In this document: in pieces, positions 16,040 through 25,259 of the stretch
How positions within the stretch are numbered: position 1 is the stretch's first letter
Layout of the letters: each line of letters opens with the position of its first letter
Notes under the pieces: generated by a model
What the model was told of the DNA's origin: nothing
Seen by the model: the letters and a program-made list of their open reading frames with translations, nothing else
The model's database searches: none
DNA from: Parapedobacter koreensis
Lineage (GTDB): Bacteria > Bacteroidota > Bacteroidia > Sphingobacteriales > Sphingobacteriaceae
Reading direction: 5' to 3'
Assembly: GCF_900109365.1 (NCBI RefSeq)
Contig: NZ_FNZR01000001.1
Coordinates: forward strand, 620,001 to 684,000
DNA: 64,000 nucleotides
Program-made: the position numbers and the translations under genes

Positions 16040-17464
16040 ATGGGATATATCGTTTTTGCAATCATTCTTGTCCTCATTCATTTTGGCCTGTGGAAACTTT
16101 TTGCCAAAGCTGGTCACGCGGGCTGGGAATCCCTCATACCGGTTTATAGAGAATTTATTATCGCCAAGCACATTACCGGACGTCCAGCGTGGTGGATTGC
16201 TTTGCTACTCATCCCCATCGTGAATATTTTCATTTTTTTCGGGTTGTACCTCGATTTGGTGAAAGCTTTCGGTAAACGCCGGTTTTGGGAATACGCGGCC
16301 ACCGTGCTACTCCCTTTTGTGGTATTGCCCTGGTGGGGCAATGATCCTAAGGTAGTCTACCTGGGCAAATCCACTTCGCCGGAGTTTAGGGAAAAATATC
16401 CATATAAAAAATCCGTTGCCCGTGAATGGGCAGACGCTATCGTATTTGCCGTGGTGGCTGCGACGCTTATACGGGGCTTCCTCATCGAGGCTTATATGAT
16501 TCCCACGGGCTCCATGGAGAAAAGCCTGTTAGTAGGCGATTTCCTCTTTGTGAGCAAGCTGAATTACGGTCCCCGGATACCCATGACGCCCATCGCATTT
16601 CCCTTTGCACACCATACCATGCCGCTTATTGGCGGGAAGGCGTATTGGGAAGGCGTGAAGATCGGATATAAGCGGCTGCCGGGCTTCCAAGAGATTAAAC
16701 GGAACGATGTGGTGGTATTCAACTATCCCATGGAGGCCGATCCTCCTTTCAGCAGACCGATAGATAAGCGCGAAAATTACATTAAGCGCGCGGTGGGCGT
16801 TCCTGGCGATACCATTTCGCTGCGCGAAGCGCTTCTCTATGTCAATGGCGAAAAGGGATTTGTGCCCCCCAACGGTCAATTGGATTATTACGTATACACC
16901 GATGGCACCGGGTTGAACCCACAACGCCTGCTGGACATGCGTATCGAATCCAATCCGTATGCGCGGGAACCTTACCAGCTTTTCCTTACTGACAAAGCTT
17001 ATGAGGAAGTGAAAGGCTGGGCTAACGTAACCCGCATCGTACCCAACATCAGGCACCGTGATACGGCGGAACCTGGTGTATTCCCGAATAATCCGCTGTA
17101 CCATTGGAACATCGACAACTTCGGGCCGATCATCGTGCCTAAAAGGGGTTGGACGATAACCCTTGATAGCCTCACCATGCCGCTCTATGAGCGTGCTATC
17201 CGGGTATATGAAGGCAATGAACTGGAAAGCCGCGCAGATGGCGTCTACCTCAATGGCAGCAAGGCCGATAGCTATACCTTCAAAATGAACTACTACTGGA
17301 TGATGGGCGACAACCGCCACAACTCCGAGGATGCACGCAGCTGGGGTTTTGTGCCCGAAGACCATATCGTAGGCAAAGCGCTGTTTGTATGGCTGAGCTG
17401 GGATGAAGATGGCACCTTCCTGAGCAAGATCCGATGGAACCGCATTTTTATGGGGATTAAATAG
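16040..17464 (+). CDS. lepB: Signal peptidase I with N-terminal membrane domain
   Basis: 474-residue S26A signal peptidase that cleaves signal peptides on the outer face of the inner membrane. Residues 1-100 form an extra membrane region (DUF5684-like: [20 protein letters not shown], several helices). A helix near 130-150 precedes the catalytic domain: Ser158 in [13 protein letters not shown], general-base Lys249 in [13 protein letters not shown], and the late box [16 protein letters not shown]. About 180 residues longer than the E. coli core because of the N-terminal domain and an insert between the Lys and the GDNR box. Its last eight bases overlap the 3' end of pdxJ on the other strand. 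Confidence 0.94.
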   Translation: MGYIVFAIILVLIHFGLWKLFAKAGHAGWESLIPVYREFIIAKHITGRPAWWIALLLIPIVNIFIFFGLYLDLVKAFGKRRFWEYAATVLLPFVVLPWWGNDPKVVYLGKSTSPEFREKYPYKKSVAREWADAIVFAVVAATLIRGFLIEAYMIPTGSMEKSLLVGDFLFVSKLNYGPRIPMTPIAFPFAHHTMPLIGGKAYWEGVKIGYKRLPGFQEIKRNDVVVFNYPMEADPPFSRPIDKRENYIKRAVGVPGDTISLREALLYVNGEKGFVPPNGQLDYYVYTDGTGLNPQRLLDMRIESNPYAREPYQLFLTDKAYEEVKGWANVTRIVPNIRHRDTAEPGVFPNNPLYHWNIDNFGPIIVPKRGWTITLDSLTMPLYERAIRVYEGNELESRADGVYLNGSKADSYTFKMNYYWMMGDNRHNSEDARSWGFVPEDHIVGKALFVWLSWDEDGTFLSKIRWNRIFMGIK

Positions 17465-18176
17465 TGGCCAATGCCAAATACCGCTTAATAGTCTCTTCCA
17501 ACCCCAGATATAGCGCATCGGCTATCAAAGCATGGCCAATGCTCACCTCCAGTAGCCCCGGTATATGTTGGCTGAAATACCGGAGATTGTGCAAATCGAG
17601 GTCATGCCCTGCATTGAGTCCCAGGCCTGCCTGCTGCGCTACTTCCGCAGCAGCGATGTAGGGCGCTATGGCACGTTCACGATCGTGGTGATACTCCTGC
17701 GCATAGGACTCCGTGTATAATTCCACACGGTCCGTACCGGTTCGGGCAGCGGCTTCCACCATCCTCGGATCAGCGTCCAAGAAGATGGAGACACGGATTC
17801 CCTCGCCTTTGAATAAGGCACAAATATCCTGTAAATAAGCTTGATGTTTGATGGTATCCCACCCGTGATTGGAGGTAATCTGTCCGGCAGCATCGGGCAC
17901 CAGTGTCACTTGGGCTGGCTGGCTATCCAGTACGAGGCGGACGAACTTCTCCTCTTCACTATTGCCCTCGATATTTAGTTCGGTCTGGATATTCGCCTTT
18001 AAATCGTACACATCTTGATACCGGATGTGCCGCTCGTCGGGCCGTGGATGTACGGTGATGCCCTGCGCACCGAACCGCTCGCACGCCAAAGCTGCCTGGA
18101 GCACATCTGGATTGTTGCCCCCCCGCGAATTGCGAAGTGTGGCGATTTTGTTGATATTGACAGAAAGTCTTGCCAT
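17457..18176 (-). CDS. pdxJ: Pyridoxine 5'-phosphate synthase
   Basis: 239-residue TIM-barrel PdxJ, which joins 1-deoxy-xylulose 5-phosphate and 3-amino-2-oxopropyl phosphate to make pyridoxine 5'-phosphate (vitamin B6). Diagnostic segments are [37 protein letters not shown], the middle [17 protein letters not shown], and [13 protein letters not shown] followed by [12 protein letters not shown]. Length is standard. It is convergent with lepB, overlapping by eight bases, and diverges from cdaA. A perfect -7 box on the minus strand lies 15 bases before the ATG. Confidence 0.96.
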   Translation of the reverse strand: MARLSVNINKIATLRNSRGGNNPDVLQAALACERFGAQGITVHPRPDERHIRYQDVYDLKANIQTELNIEGNSEEEKFVRLVLDSQPAQVTLVPDAAGQITSNHGWDTIKHQAYLQDICALFKGEGIRVSIFLDADPRMVEAAARTGTDRVELYTESYAQEYHHDRERAIAPYIAAAEVAQQAGLGLNAGHDLDLHNLRYFSQHIPGLLEVSIGHALIADALYLGLEETIKRYLALATI

Positions 18177-18191
18177 GGAGATTGTTTTTTA

Positions 18192-18199
18192 CAAAGGTA
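18192..18199 (-). promoter_or_regulatory. -7 promoter element of pdxJ
   Basis: Minus-strand TACCTTTG, an exact TAnnTTTG match, 15 bases upstream of the pdxJ ATG. Confidence 0.55.
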
Positions 18200-18223
18200 T
18201 AAATTTCCTAAATTGCGGGAATT

Positions 18224-19006
18224 ATGGAGAATTTCGACTTTAGCTTTCGGTTATTAGATATTATTGACATCTTTCTCGTAGCTGTCATCCTTTACTATAT
18301 CTACAGCCTTATACGGGGCACCATTGCGGTCAACATCCTCATCGGTCTGGGCCTGATATATGTCATCTATGTCCTTGTCAAGCAATTCAATATGCATCTG
18401 CTTACGGAGATTTTCGGCGGGTTCATCAGTGTGGGATCGCTGGCGTTGGTCGTCGTCTTCCAGCAGGAAATCCGGCGTTTCCTCATCCATATCGGCAAAA
18501 ACATCTCCGTAAAGCGGAAAAACTTCCTTTGGTCTATCTTTGTGAGCAAAAAAGCTGCAAAACAGGACAACCATTCGCGTCTCAAACCCATCATCGATGC
18601 TTGTAGGAGCCTATCCAAATCCTATACCGGGGCCTTGATGGTATTTGCCAAATACTATGATGAAGAGTACTATCAAACAAGTGGCGAATACCTGGAAGCC
18701 CAGCTATCCAAACGGTTATTGGAGAGCATTTTCCAGAAGAATAGTCCGTTGCACGACGGGGCAGTGGTCATTGTGGATTTTAAAATCATGACGGCCAGTT
18801 GCGTGTTACCGCTTTCTGACAGTGAAGATTTACCGCTCCATTTTGGTTTGCGGCACCGCGCAGCCATTGGCGTGACGGAAGTAAGTGATGCAATCGCAGT
18901 GGTCGTGTCGGAAGAAACCGGGGAAATCTCGTTTGCCAAGGATGGCAATGTAAACATGAATATCAGCCATGAAGAGTTGGAAGAGCTGTTAAATGCCAAT
19001 CTATAG
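18224..19006 (+). CDS. cdaA: Diadenylate cyclase CdaA (c-di-AMP synthase)
   Basis: 260-residue membrane-bound DisA_N-domain enzyme that condenses two ATP into cyclic di-AMP, a messenger controlling potassium and turgor. Three hydrophobic helices (LLDIIDIFLVAVILYYIYSL, AVNILIGLGLIYVIYVLV, and FISVGSLALVVVFQQ) precede the catalytic domain with DGA in PLHDGAVVIVDF and RHR in LRHRAAIGVTE, the two motifs required for catalysis. No cdaR/glmM follows, unlike in Firmicutes. A perfect hairpin terminator follows after 17 bases. Confidence 0.95.
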   Translation: MENFDFSFRLLDIIDIFLVAVILYYIYSLIRGTIAVNILIGLGLIYVIYVLVKQFNMHLLTEIFGGFISVGSLALVVVFQQEIRRFLIHIGKNISVKRKNFLWSIFVSKKAAKQDNHSRLKPIIDACRSLSKSYTGALMVFAKYYDEEYYQTSGEYLEAQLSKRLLESIFQKNSPLHDGAVVIVDFKIMTASCVLPLSDSEDLPLHFGLRHRAAIGVTEVSDAIAVVVSEETGEISFAKDGNVNMNISHEELEELLNANL

Positions 19007-19023
19007 GCCTACTTGATATGAAA

Positions 19024-19056
19024 AAAATCCGGTCCGCTTGGGGCAGACCGGATTTT
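19024..19056. terminator. Bidirectional terminator between cdaA and the DUF2911 gene
   Basis: Perfect 11-bp stem AAAATCCGGTC/GACCGGATTTT with an 11-base loop, A- and T-runs on either side, between two convergent genes. Confidence 0.85.
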
Positions 19057-19061
19057 GGGTA

Positions 19062-19910
19062 TTATTGCTGGGTCTCGGCCAATACCTGGCCATTCAGCCG
19101 GACATATTCCGGATTGTTTTGCTGTTTGGCAATCGCAATGCCTTCGGTAGCGGTAGCAGCGGCGCCCTTTTTATCTCCAGCCTTGAGCTGAATACGTGCT
19201 TTCCAGTATTTGATATAGGGAGCTGGATTAGGCGCTTTATCAGCTTCATTCATCCACTCCAGGGCTTTTTGGATATCCTTATTATTGGCGTAATAATATT
19301 GTGCAGCCTGCATATAGGGCTTCCGTTCGCCCTTCATTGCTTCATCAATGGAAGCCATGATTTCAGCGTCCTGATCCACCGTCAAATCGAAGCCGATTTG
19401 TGTGTTTTCCCAAGCTATATTCAGTTTAGTGCTTTGAGCCGTCACGTCGGAAAACGTCATGATAAAGGTTTCTACCGATTCGTCCAGCTGCTTAGGGCTG
19501 ACTTTGAACCGGAACAAATCTTCTTCTTGTTTGTACGAATACGCTCCCCACTGCTGGCTGTTTTTTGTAAAAATCACCGTCCATTCATCGGTACCCGGTA
19601 TCGTAAGCAACCCATAAGTACCAGGGGCTACCTTATTGCCTGCAATGGTCACCTCACTATCGAACGTAAGCGACGGAATATTATTAGCTCCCGTACGCCA
19701 TACTGTATCATAAGGTTCTAACCCGCCGAATATTTTCCGGCCATTCATATTGGGACGGCTGTAGGTGAGCGTCACCGTACCGATGCCAAGCCCCTGTGTA
19801 ATGGTTTGGGCACTGCTGGCAGGGGGCAATTTCAGCTGGGCTTTTGCTGGCTGCCAACTTATGGCAACCGCAACGGCAAGGATTGCCGATGTAAATAGTC
19901 GTTTCTTCAT
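19062..19910 (-). CDS. Exported DUF2911 domain protein
   Basis: 282-residue protein with signal peptide MKKRLFTSAILAVAVAIS (then WQPAKA). The DUF2911 core covers ~30-175: TVTLTYSRPNMNGRKIFGG, VWRTGANN, and VTIAGNKVAPGTYGLLTIPG. The last ~90 residues are helical, TPR-like (IMASIDEAMKGERKPYMQAA, ALEWMNEADKAPNPAP). Common in Bacteroidota as a periplasmic protein of unknown function. Monocistronic: it ends at a shared hairpin and begins 224 bases after the transporter gene's stop. Confidence 0.87.
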   Translation of the reverse strand: MKKRLFTSAILAVAVAISWQPAKAQLKLPPASSAQTITQGLGIGTVTLTYSRPNMNGRKIFGGLEPYDTVWRTGANNIPSLTFDSEVTIAGNKVAPGTYGLLTIPGTDEWTVIFTKNSQQWGAYSYKQEEDLFRFKVSPKQLDESVETFIMTFSDVTAQSTKLNIAWENTQIGFDLTVDQDAEIMASIDEAMKGERKPYMQAAQYYYANNKDIQKALEWMNEADKAPNPAPYIKYWKARIQLKAGDKKGAAATATEGIAIAKQQNNPEYVRLNGQVLAETQQ

Positions 19911-20064
19911 ACTGCTTGTTGTTTGTTTACAATGGCTCGAAATTAAGAAATATCCCCGAGTGGCAAATCAACCCATCGACAAAAACCCAACATTACCTAA
20001 ATATTACAATTCAGGTATAATACGTCGATACTCCCTGCGTTTTAAAGGTGTTATTTCACAAAGT

Positions 20065-20109
20065 CCTGTTTTCCTGTGCCGTGTTTGAACGTGGCGCAGG
20101 AAAATCAGG
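20065..20109 (-). terminator. Hairpin downstream of the sugar transporter gene
   Basis: CCTGTTTTCCTGTGCC (20065-20080) pairs with GGCGCAGGAAAATCAGG (20093-20109) with one bulge and one G-U pair. It lies 26 bases after the minus-strand transporter stop and is followed on that strand by a modest T-rich stretch, so it is a probable terminator; the weak U-tract lowers confidence. Confidence 0.5.
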
Positions 20110-20134
20110 CACAAATGTCGTCAAGACAGATTGA

Positions 20135-21433
20135 TTAATTAGCAGCAGTTTGTTTTTTTCCAGTTTTGTGGCCGGATTTGGCATAATAAAGAATATAGAG
20201 GTAGCATATACCCATTAATACCAAAAAAATTAACTGAAAATCGTAGCTATCTTTCAACGTGGCAAATAGCTGTGGGATGACTGCCCCTCCAGCAATCCCC
20301 ATGACCAAAAGTGCAGCGCCTTTTTCGGTAAACTTGCCCAACCCAGCGATGGCCAGCGGCCATATAGCCGGCCACATCAACGCATTTGACAGCCCTAAAA
20401 GAGCCACAAAGGCCACGGAGGTGTAACCGGTAGTCAGATACGCCCCTACCGTGAAGAAAATTCCCAGTATGGCGGATAGCCTCAATGCTTGCCCTTGGCT
20501 CATGATTTTCGGTATGGTAAACAAACCAACAACATAGCCCACCAACATCGCCCCAAGCGTAAAGGAAGTATAAATGGTAGTCTCTTCCGGTGGGATATTG
20601 AATCCCTGTGCATAGGCTCCGATGGCATCTCCTGCCATCACTTCCACCCCTACATACAGGAAGATACAAAGCGCCCCCAGCAATAAATGCGGAAACTGGA
20701 GCACACTGGTCTTTTCGCTAGCCAACGATGTATCACCCACAGGCTCGGCATTTATCTCGGAAGCATTTATCTCCGGCAAAGCCGACTTGGCTACCCAGAT
20801 TGCCAATGCCACTAAAATGAGTGCCATCACCATATAGGGAGCATATATCTTGGATGCAAACTCATTGAGGATGGCTTCAGCAGCATCATGTGATCCAGCC
20901 TCGGCAACGCGCTTGTCCAAATCGCGTACATCTTTGAATACCAAAGTGCTAATGACAATAGGGCTCAAGATACCGGCGAGCTTGTTGCATATTCCCATGA
21001 TGCTAATGCGGCGTGCGGCTGTCTCAATAGGCCCTAAAATGCTGATATAGGGATTTGACGCGGTCTGCAACAATGACAACCCCGAACCGATAACGAATAA
21101 GCCGGCAAGGGATATGTTGTAATTACGTTGGGTAGCATAAGTACCGAAAATAAAGGCGCCCACAGCCATCACGAGCAACCCCAGCGCCATGCCTTTTTTC
21201 ATGCCGGTGCGTTCCAGTATCCAGGAAGAGGGCAATGCCAAAAAGAAATAAGCCATATAAAATGCCGTCGTGACCATGAATGCTTTGGCATAAGTATCTA
21301 GACTAAATGCCAGTTTTACAAACGTGATCAGCGGGCCATTGATCCACGTAACGAAGCCGAAAATGAAAAAAAGAATACCAATAATGACCATCGGTCCAGT
21401 GGTTGATTTAGGGGCAGTAGCATTGATACTCAT
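20135..21433 (-). CDS. Sugar:proton symporter, FucP-type major facilitator
   Basis: 432-residue MFS transporter with about 12 hydrophobic helices. Near the N-terminus FGFVTWINGPLITFVKLAF and the following YMAYFFLALPSSWILERTGMK match the FucP/glucose-galactose MFS family (the FxFGFxTxxN pattern), as does GLSLLQTASNPYISILGP. Such carriers bring hexoses across the inner membrane with protons; which sugar cannot be told. A central hydrophilic loop (~195-225) separates two six-helix halves. A terminator hairpin at 21544-21574 insulates the gene from dinB upstream, so it has its own promoter. Confidence 0.92.
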   Translation of the reverse strand: MSINATAPKSTTGPMVIIGILFFIFGFVTWINGPLITFVKLAFSLDTYAKAFMVTTAFYMAYFFLALPSSWILERTGMKKGMALGLLVMAVGAFIFGTYATQRNYNISLAGLFVIGSGLSLLQTASNPYISILGPIETAARRISIMGICNKLAGILSPIVISTLVFKDVRDLDKRVAEAGSHDAAEAILNEFASKIYAPYMVMALILVALAIWVAKSALPEINASEINAEPVGDTSLASEKTSVLQFPHLLLGALCIFLYVGVEVMAGDAIGAYAQGFNIPPEETTIYTSFTLGAMLVGYVVGLFTIPKIMSQGQALRLSAILGIFFTVGAYLTTGYTSVAFVALLGLSNALMWPAIWPLAIAGLGKFTEKGAALLVMGIAGGAVIPQLFATLKDSYDFQLIFLVLMGICYLYILYYAKSGHKTGKKQTAAN

Positions 21434-21543
21434 GTTGGGGGCGGAGTTAATGTTTCGTTCTTACAAGACTATGAAATTAAATCTATAATTGGAACAAAAA
21501 AGATTATGCAAACGGTTGATTAACTTTCGGAGGGGTAAAAATA

Positions 21544-21574
21544 GGAAACGCCCTGAAGTTATCAGGGCATTTCC
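21544..21574 (-). terminator. Terminator after dinB, before the transporter gene
   Basis: On the minus strand GGAAATGCCCTGA, a 5-base loop and TCAGGGCGTTTCC form a 13-bp stem with one mismatch, followed directly by TATTTTT. Confidence 0.75.
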
Positions 21575-21697
21575 TACACCTAAACCGTATCATAAAACCA
21601 TGGAAATGGTTTCGTAGATACTATAATTACAAAAGATTTGCAAAAAGGTTTTTTTAAAATTCTTTATTTTTTTTTAATCGTTTAAAATATATGCTAT

Positions 21698-21776
21698 TCT
21701 CCAAGCGGTCTCAGGCGAAACCTTGGAGACGGCAGCGAAGCGAACCGGATCCAGTTGAGGAGTAATCGCTTGAATC
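21698..21776. repeat. Palindromic intergenic repeat, copy A
   Basis: 79-bp copy of an element present twice. It shares with copy B the core CGAAACCTTGGAGACGGCAG and the following CGAAGCGAACCGGATCC, displaced by 107 bases. Its right end CGCTTGAATC is the exact reverse complement of copy B's left end. Its own left end is diverged (10 of 15 positions). Looks REP- or MITE-like. Confidence 0.7.
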
Positions 21777-21804
21777 ACCCACCACCATTCCAAACAATCC
21801 CATC

Positions 21805-21885
21805 GATTCAAGCGGTTGCAGACGAAACCTTGGAGACGGCAGCGAAGCGAACCGGATCCCCAGTTGAGGAGCAATCGTTTGAATC
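21805..21885. repeat. Palindromic intergenic repeat, copy B, with 15-bp terminal inverted repeats
   Basis: 81-bp element bounded by GATTCAAGCGGTTGC (21805-21819) and GCAATCGTTTGAATC (21871-21885), inverted repeats matching at 13 of 15 positions. The interior contains a small hairpin-prone core GGCAGCGAAGCGAACCG. It ends five bases from the dinB stop codon. Differs from copy A by a CC insertion and a few substitutions. Confidence 0.75.
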
Positions 21886-21890
21886 ATCCA

Positions 21891-22403
21891 TCACTCACCA
21901 AGATACCGCTCACGGATGACATTGCGGTGGTGATTGAGGTGGCCAGCAATAATATACATAAAAGCCCGCACGCTGATAAGCCGCTCAGACGCTATCCCCT
22001 TGCGCATCAGCTCATGGTCATTCAACCGCTTGAAAAGCGCCAGGTTTGATTTCCGCACCAAGACGAATTCGTCTGAAAGGCTTTTCAGCGATCGCTCGTT
22101 AAATCGCGCATTAGCCACAAAGTCTTCCGGTTCAAAACCAATCAGTTCTTTCGTATCATTACGCGCAAACCGCAAGGCCCGGTAAGCCATAATACGCTCT
22201 GTATCGATAACGTGGCCCACGACTTCCTTGACGGTCCATTTCCCCTCGGCATAAGCATATTCGGATTTTTCAGTGGGAATGCTGGCCAGAAATGCCGGGA
22301 ATGTCTTGATTTGTTCATTGAGCAGTTTAAGCACATCTCCGGTGACGGTCTCTATGTAGGCGGAATAGATTGCCGGATATTCATCAGATTTCAGCGGGTT
22401 CAT
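21891..22403 (-). CDS. DinB-family protein
   Basis: 170-residue four-helix-bundle protein of the DinB/YfiT type. Visible metal-ligand histidines are in VKEVVGHVIDTERIMAYR (His of the GH-x-D motif) and near the C-terminus in YIIAGHLNHHRNVIRERYL, the spacing expected for this superfamily, whose characterised members are thiol-dependent transferases or metal hydrolases. I start it at the ATG at 22403 (MNPLKSDEYP); an upstream ATG at 22427 is possible. It overlaps the 3' end of the histidine-kinase gene by 20 bases, so the two are co-transcribed. Substrate unknown. Confidence 0.85.
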   Translation of the reverse strand: MNPLKSDEYPAIYSAYIETVTGDVLKLLNEQIKTFPAFLASIPTEKSEYAYAEGKWTVKEVVGHVIDTERIMAYRALRFARNDTKELIGFEPEDFVANARFNERSLKSLSDEFVLVRKSNLALFKRLNDHELMRKGIASERLISVRAFMYIIAGHLNHHRNVIRERYLGE

Positions 22404-23610
22404 ACGTTTGGCTACTTGGTAATACAATTCTAAATGTGGTTCCTTTGTCTATCTCTGATTCCTTCACAAAAATCTGTCCCTTATGGTATTCGATCATCCG
22501 CTTGGTAAGGCTTAATCCAAGCCCCCATCCTCGTTTCCTGGTCGTAAAGCCCGGCTGGAAGACTGCATCAAATTTGGTGCGGGGGATTCCTTTTCCCGTA
22601 TCACTAATGTCTATAAAAATTTGCTCTTTTGCAATATTCTCCGAAACAACGATGTCTATCCTACCGGCAGACTCAATGGCATTCGCTGCATTTTTCAATA
22701 AATTTTCCAGCACCCAGTCAAATAACGGCACATTCAACATGGCTTCCACCTTAGTATCACCGGAGACATTAAAAATAATCTTATCGCTTGTCCGTACCTT
22801 GAAATAATTGACGAAATCGACTACTACCTTATACACAGCCTGGCTTTGCAGTACAGGAGCTGAGCCGATTTTAGAAAATCGGTCGGCCACAACTTCCAGC
22901 CGCTTCACGTCGCTCTCCATTTCGGTGAGCAGCGGGTCATTCTCTGCATAAAACTTAGCACGCACCAATTCCAGCCATGCCATGAGCGAGGAGATAGGTG
23001 TACCCAGTTGGTGGGCGGCTTCCTTGGCCATCCCCACCCATACCAAATTTTGCTCGGACTTGCGGATGGAATTGAATACCGTATACGCGATACCCAAGAA
23101 TATCGCAATCAACGAAAGTTGGACATAAGGAAAAAAGCGCAGTTGGTTTAGCAACAGTGAATCTTTATAATACACAAACCACTGCCCCCCAACAGGAAGA
23201 TCAATGATAATCGGCGGATGGCTTTCCTTCATAATAGTCAACTGCCTTTTAAAATATGCCGGATCATACAGCAAGTCTGCATTGCCATTTTCCTCCAATT
23301 CAATGGTTCTTGTCGAATCCAAATCACGCCAGTAGATAATACTGTCGCGCGCATCGGCAATGATGGCAGGTAAGGAAAGGCTATCACGCACGGCAAAAAT
23401 AAACGTAATGGCCTCGTCATCCAAGTCGGGCATGGTAATGATATTTCGGGTACTCATCGCCCATACCTCGGCCTTAGTCCGCTCAGACTTGGAAAGGTTT
23501 CTCACCAAATAATTGGTGTACAGCAGCGAAGCCCCCGCAATAAGGGCCGCAAATATCAGCAAAGCGAATTTCCACCGCTGCTGGTTGTATTGGTAAGGAG
23601 TGAGGTTCAT
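22384..23610 (-). CDS. Orphan sensor histidine kinase
   Basis: 408-residue membrane kinase. An N-terminal helix (FALLIFAALIAGASLLYTN), a ~110-residue periplasmic sensing region and a second helix (LSLIAIFLGIAYTVFNSI) come before the dimerisation box with the phospho-acceptor His in EAAHQLGTPISSLMAWLE. The ATPase domain has the N box LLKNAANAIE, DTGKGIPRT and GWGLGLSLTKRMIEYH. No HAMP domain is evident. No response regulator is adjacent, so the partner is elsewhere. I start at 23610 (MNLTPYQY); a longer frame to 23676 would leave almost no room for the divergent gltX promoter. dinB overlaps its end. Confidence 0.92.
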   Translation of the reverse strand: MNLTPYQYNQQRWKFALLIFAALIAGASLLYTNYLVRNLSKSERTKAEVWAMSTRNIITMPDLDDEAITFIFAVRDSLSLPAIIADARDSIIYWRDLDSTRTIELEENGNADLLYDPAYFKRQLTIMKESHPPIIIDLPVGGQWFVYYKDSLLLNQLRFFPYVQLSLIAIFLGIAYTVFNSIRKSEQNLVWVGMAKEAAHQLGTPISSLMAWLELVRAKFYAENDPLLTEMESDVKRLEVVADRFSKIGSAPVLQSQAVYKVVVDFVNYFKVRTSDKIIFNVSGDTKVEAMLNVPLFDWVLENLLKNAANAIESAGRIDIVVSENIAKEQIFIDISDTGKGIPRTKFDAVFQPGFTTRKRGWGLGLSLTKRMIEYHKGQIFVKESEIDKGTTFRIVLPSSQTYEPAEI

Positions 23611-23714
23611 CCTTCTGCCGTTATGTTCTCCTGTTTTGTCATCCTTGATAATTTTATAGCCACCGCCAAAATACATAATTCTACCTTAAATGGTAGTTTC
23701 GGTGCCGCATTTTT

Positions 23715-23722
23715 TATCTTTG
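23715..23722 (+). promoter_or_regulatory. -7 promoter element of gltX
   Basis: TATCTTTG, an exact TAnnTTTG match, separated from the gltX ATG (23727) by only four bases, suggesting a leaderless transcript. Confidence 0.6.
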
Positions 23723-23726
23723 CCCC

Positions 23727-25259
23727 ATGGATCAGGACAGGAACGTAAGGGTGCGATTCGCACCAAGCCCTACAGGGGGATTGCATTTAGGCGGTGTACG
23801 CACGGCATTATTCAACTACTTGTTTGCCAAGCAACATGGCGGTACATTCGTGCTGCGCATCGAGGATACTGACCAGACCCGCTTTGTACCCGGTGCTGAG
23901 GAATACATCCAAGATTGCCTCCGCTGGTGCAGCATCGAGCCGGATGAAAGCCCCATTCATCGTGGCCAATACGGCCCCTACCGCCAGAGTGAGCGTAAAG
24001 CTAACTATCGGAAATATGCGGAGCAGCTCGTAGCCAATGGCTATGCGTACTATGCCTTCGATACCACAGAAGAACTTGACATCCAACGCACTGCACAAGC
24101 AAACTTCAAGTACAGCCACGAAAACCGGCTACAATTGCGCAACTCACTGAACTTACCTGCCTCCGAAACGGAGCAGTTGCTTGCCGAGGGTCATCCCCAC
24201 GTGATCCGCATTAAAATGCCCGTTGGTGAAACCATAGGCTTCGAAGACCTCATCCGTGGGATGGTGAGCTTTGACTCGTCGTTGGTAGACGATAAAGTAC
24301 TGCTCAAAGCCGATGGCATGCCCACCTATCATCTTGCAGTAGTGGTGGACGATTACCTCATGGCCATTACCCATGCCTTCCGTGGTGAGGAATGGCTGCC
24401 CTCTGCACCTGTACACATCCTCCTGTGGGAATACCTCGGCTGGCGCAATGCCATGCCACGGTGGGCACACCTGCCACTCATCCTCAAGCCTGACGGCAAT
24501 GGCAAGCTTAGCAAACGCGATGGCGATCGATTGGGCTTTCCAGTGTACGCGATGAATTGGCATGATCCCAAAACTGGCGACCTTACCAAGGGATTCCGCG
24601 AAATGGGCTTCTTGCCCGAAGCCTTTGTAAACATGCTAGCTTTGCTGGGCTGGAATGACGGCACCGACCAGGAAATCTTCACCCTTGATGAGCTGGTAGC
24701 GAAGTTTTCAATAGACCGCATCAGCAAGGCCGGTGCCAAATTCGATTTTGAGAAGGCCAAATGGTTTAACCACGAATGGATCAAACGGAGTGATGATAGC
24801 GCCTTGCTGCCAGGACTCTATGGGATATTGGTGGCCAACGGCATCCATGACACCAATGAGCAATACCTCCTGGCCATACTGGCACTGGTGAAAGAGCGGC
24901 TCACTTACACCTCTGATTTCTGGGAGCAAGCGTCTTATTTCTTTAAGCGCCCCGAGGGTTATGACCTACCTGCTGTACAACCCAAGTGGAGTACCGAAAA
25001 GACTGCATTCTTCACAGACATGATAGCTAAGCTAGAAGATTTCGACCCTTGGCACAGCGTCGAGCTGGAGAGCTTCTATAAGCTGGCCATCAATGCCTCT
25101 GGTATGAAGATGGGTGAACTGATGCTACCCTTCCGCATCATGCTGGTGGGTGGTAAGTTCGGGCCACATGTATTTGACATTGCCGCGCTGCTGGGACGTG
25201 AAGAGACTGTAGCGCGGATGAAAAAAGGGCTAGAGGCTTTTACCCAAGTAATTCCTTGA
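23727..25259 (+). CDS. gltX: Glutamyl-tRNA synthetase
   Basis: 510-residue class I aminoacyl-tRNA synthetase charging tRNA-Glu. The HIGH-type motif is in RFAPSPTGGLHLGGVRTALF and the KMSKS-type motif is KLSKRDGD near residue 258. RIEDTDQTRFVPGAEEYI is the conserved active-site strand. Length is normal for a discriminating or non-discriminating GluRS; which one cannot be told. The gene converges on the SNF2 helicase and the two coding regions overlap by 20 bases, so there is no room for a terminator between them. Confidence 0.96.
   Translation: MDQDRNVRVRFAPSPTGGLHLGGVRTALFNYLFAKQHGGTFVLRIEDTDQTRFVPGAEEYIQDCLRWCSIEPDESPIHRGQYGPYRQSERKANYRKYAEQLVANGYAYYAFDTTEELDIQRTAQANFKYSHENRLQLRNSLNLPASETEQLLAEGHPHVIRIKMPVGETIGFEDLIRGMVSFDSSLVDDKVLLKADGMPTYHLAVVVDDYLMAITHAFRGEEWLPSAPVHILLWEYLGWRNAMPRWAHLPLILKPDGNGKLSKRDGDRLGFPVYAMNWHDPKTGDLTKGFREMGFLPEAFVNMLALLGWNDGTDQEIFTLDELVAKFSIDRISKAGAKFDFEKAKWFNHEWIKRSDDSALLPGLYGILVANGIHDTNEQYLLAILALVKERLTYTSDFWEQASYFFKRPEGYDLPAVQPKWSTEKTAFFTDMIAKLEDFDPWHSVELESFYKLAINASGMKMGELMLPFRIMLVGGKFGPHVFDIAALLGREETVARMKKGLEAFTQVIP

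Larger units (their letters stand above)
21434..21890. other. 457-base gene-free stretch between dinB and the transporter
   Basis: Read on the minus strand this holds, in order, two ~80-bp palindromic repeats, an A/T-rich run (21630-21690), a small hairpin (AACCAT/ATGGTT, 21597-21612), a rho-independent terminator and the transporter's upstream region. Open frames through the repeats do not keep phase between the copies (offset 107), so they are not coding. Confidence 0.7.

Noticed and set aside
16529-17518. 329-codon minus-strand open frame
   Set aside because: Antisense to lepB, whose catalytic motifs are intact; a by-product of codon bias.
21674-21874. 66-codon minus-strand frame through the palindromic repeats
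   Set aside because: The repeat offset of 107 bases breaks the reading phase between copies, so it is not a repeated protein segment.
21698-21885. Possible minimal CRISPR
   Set aside because: Only two units of ~80 bp, palindromic ends, no cas genes and no spacer-like regular array.
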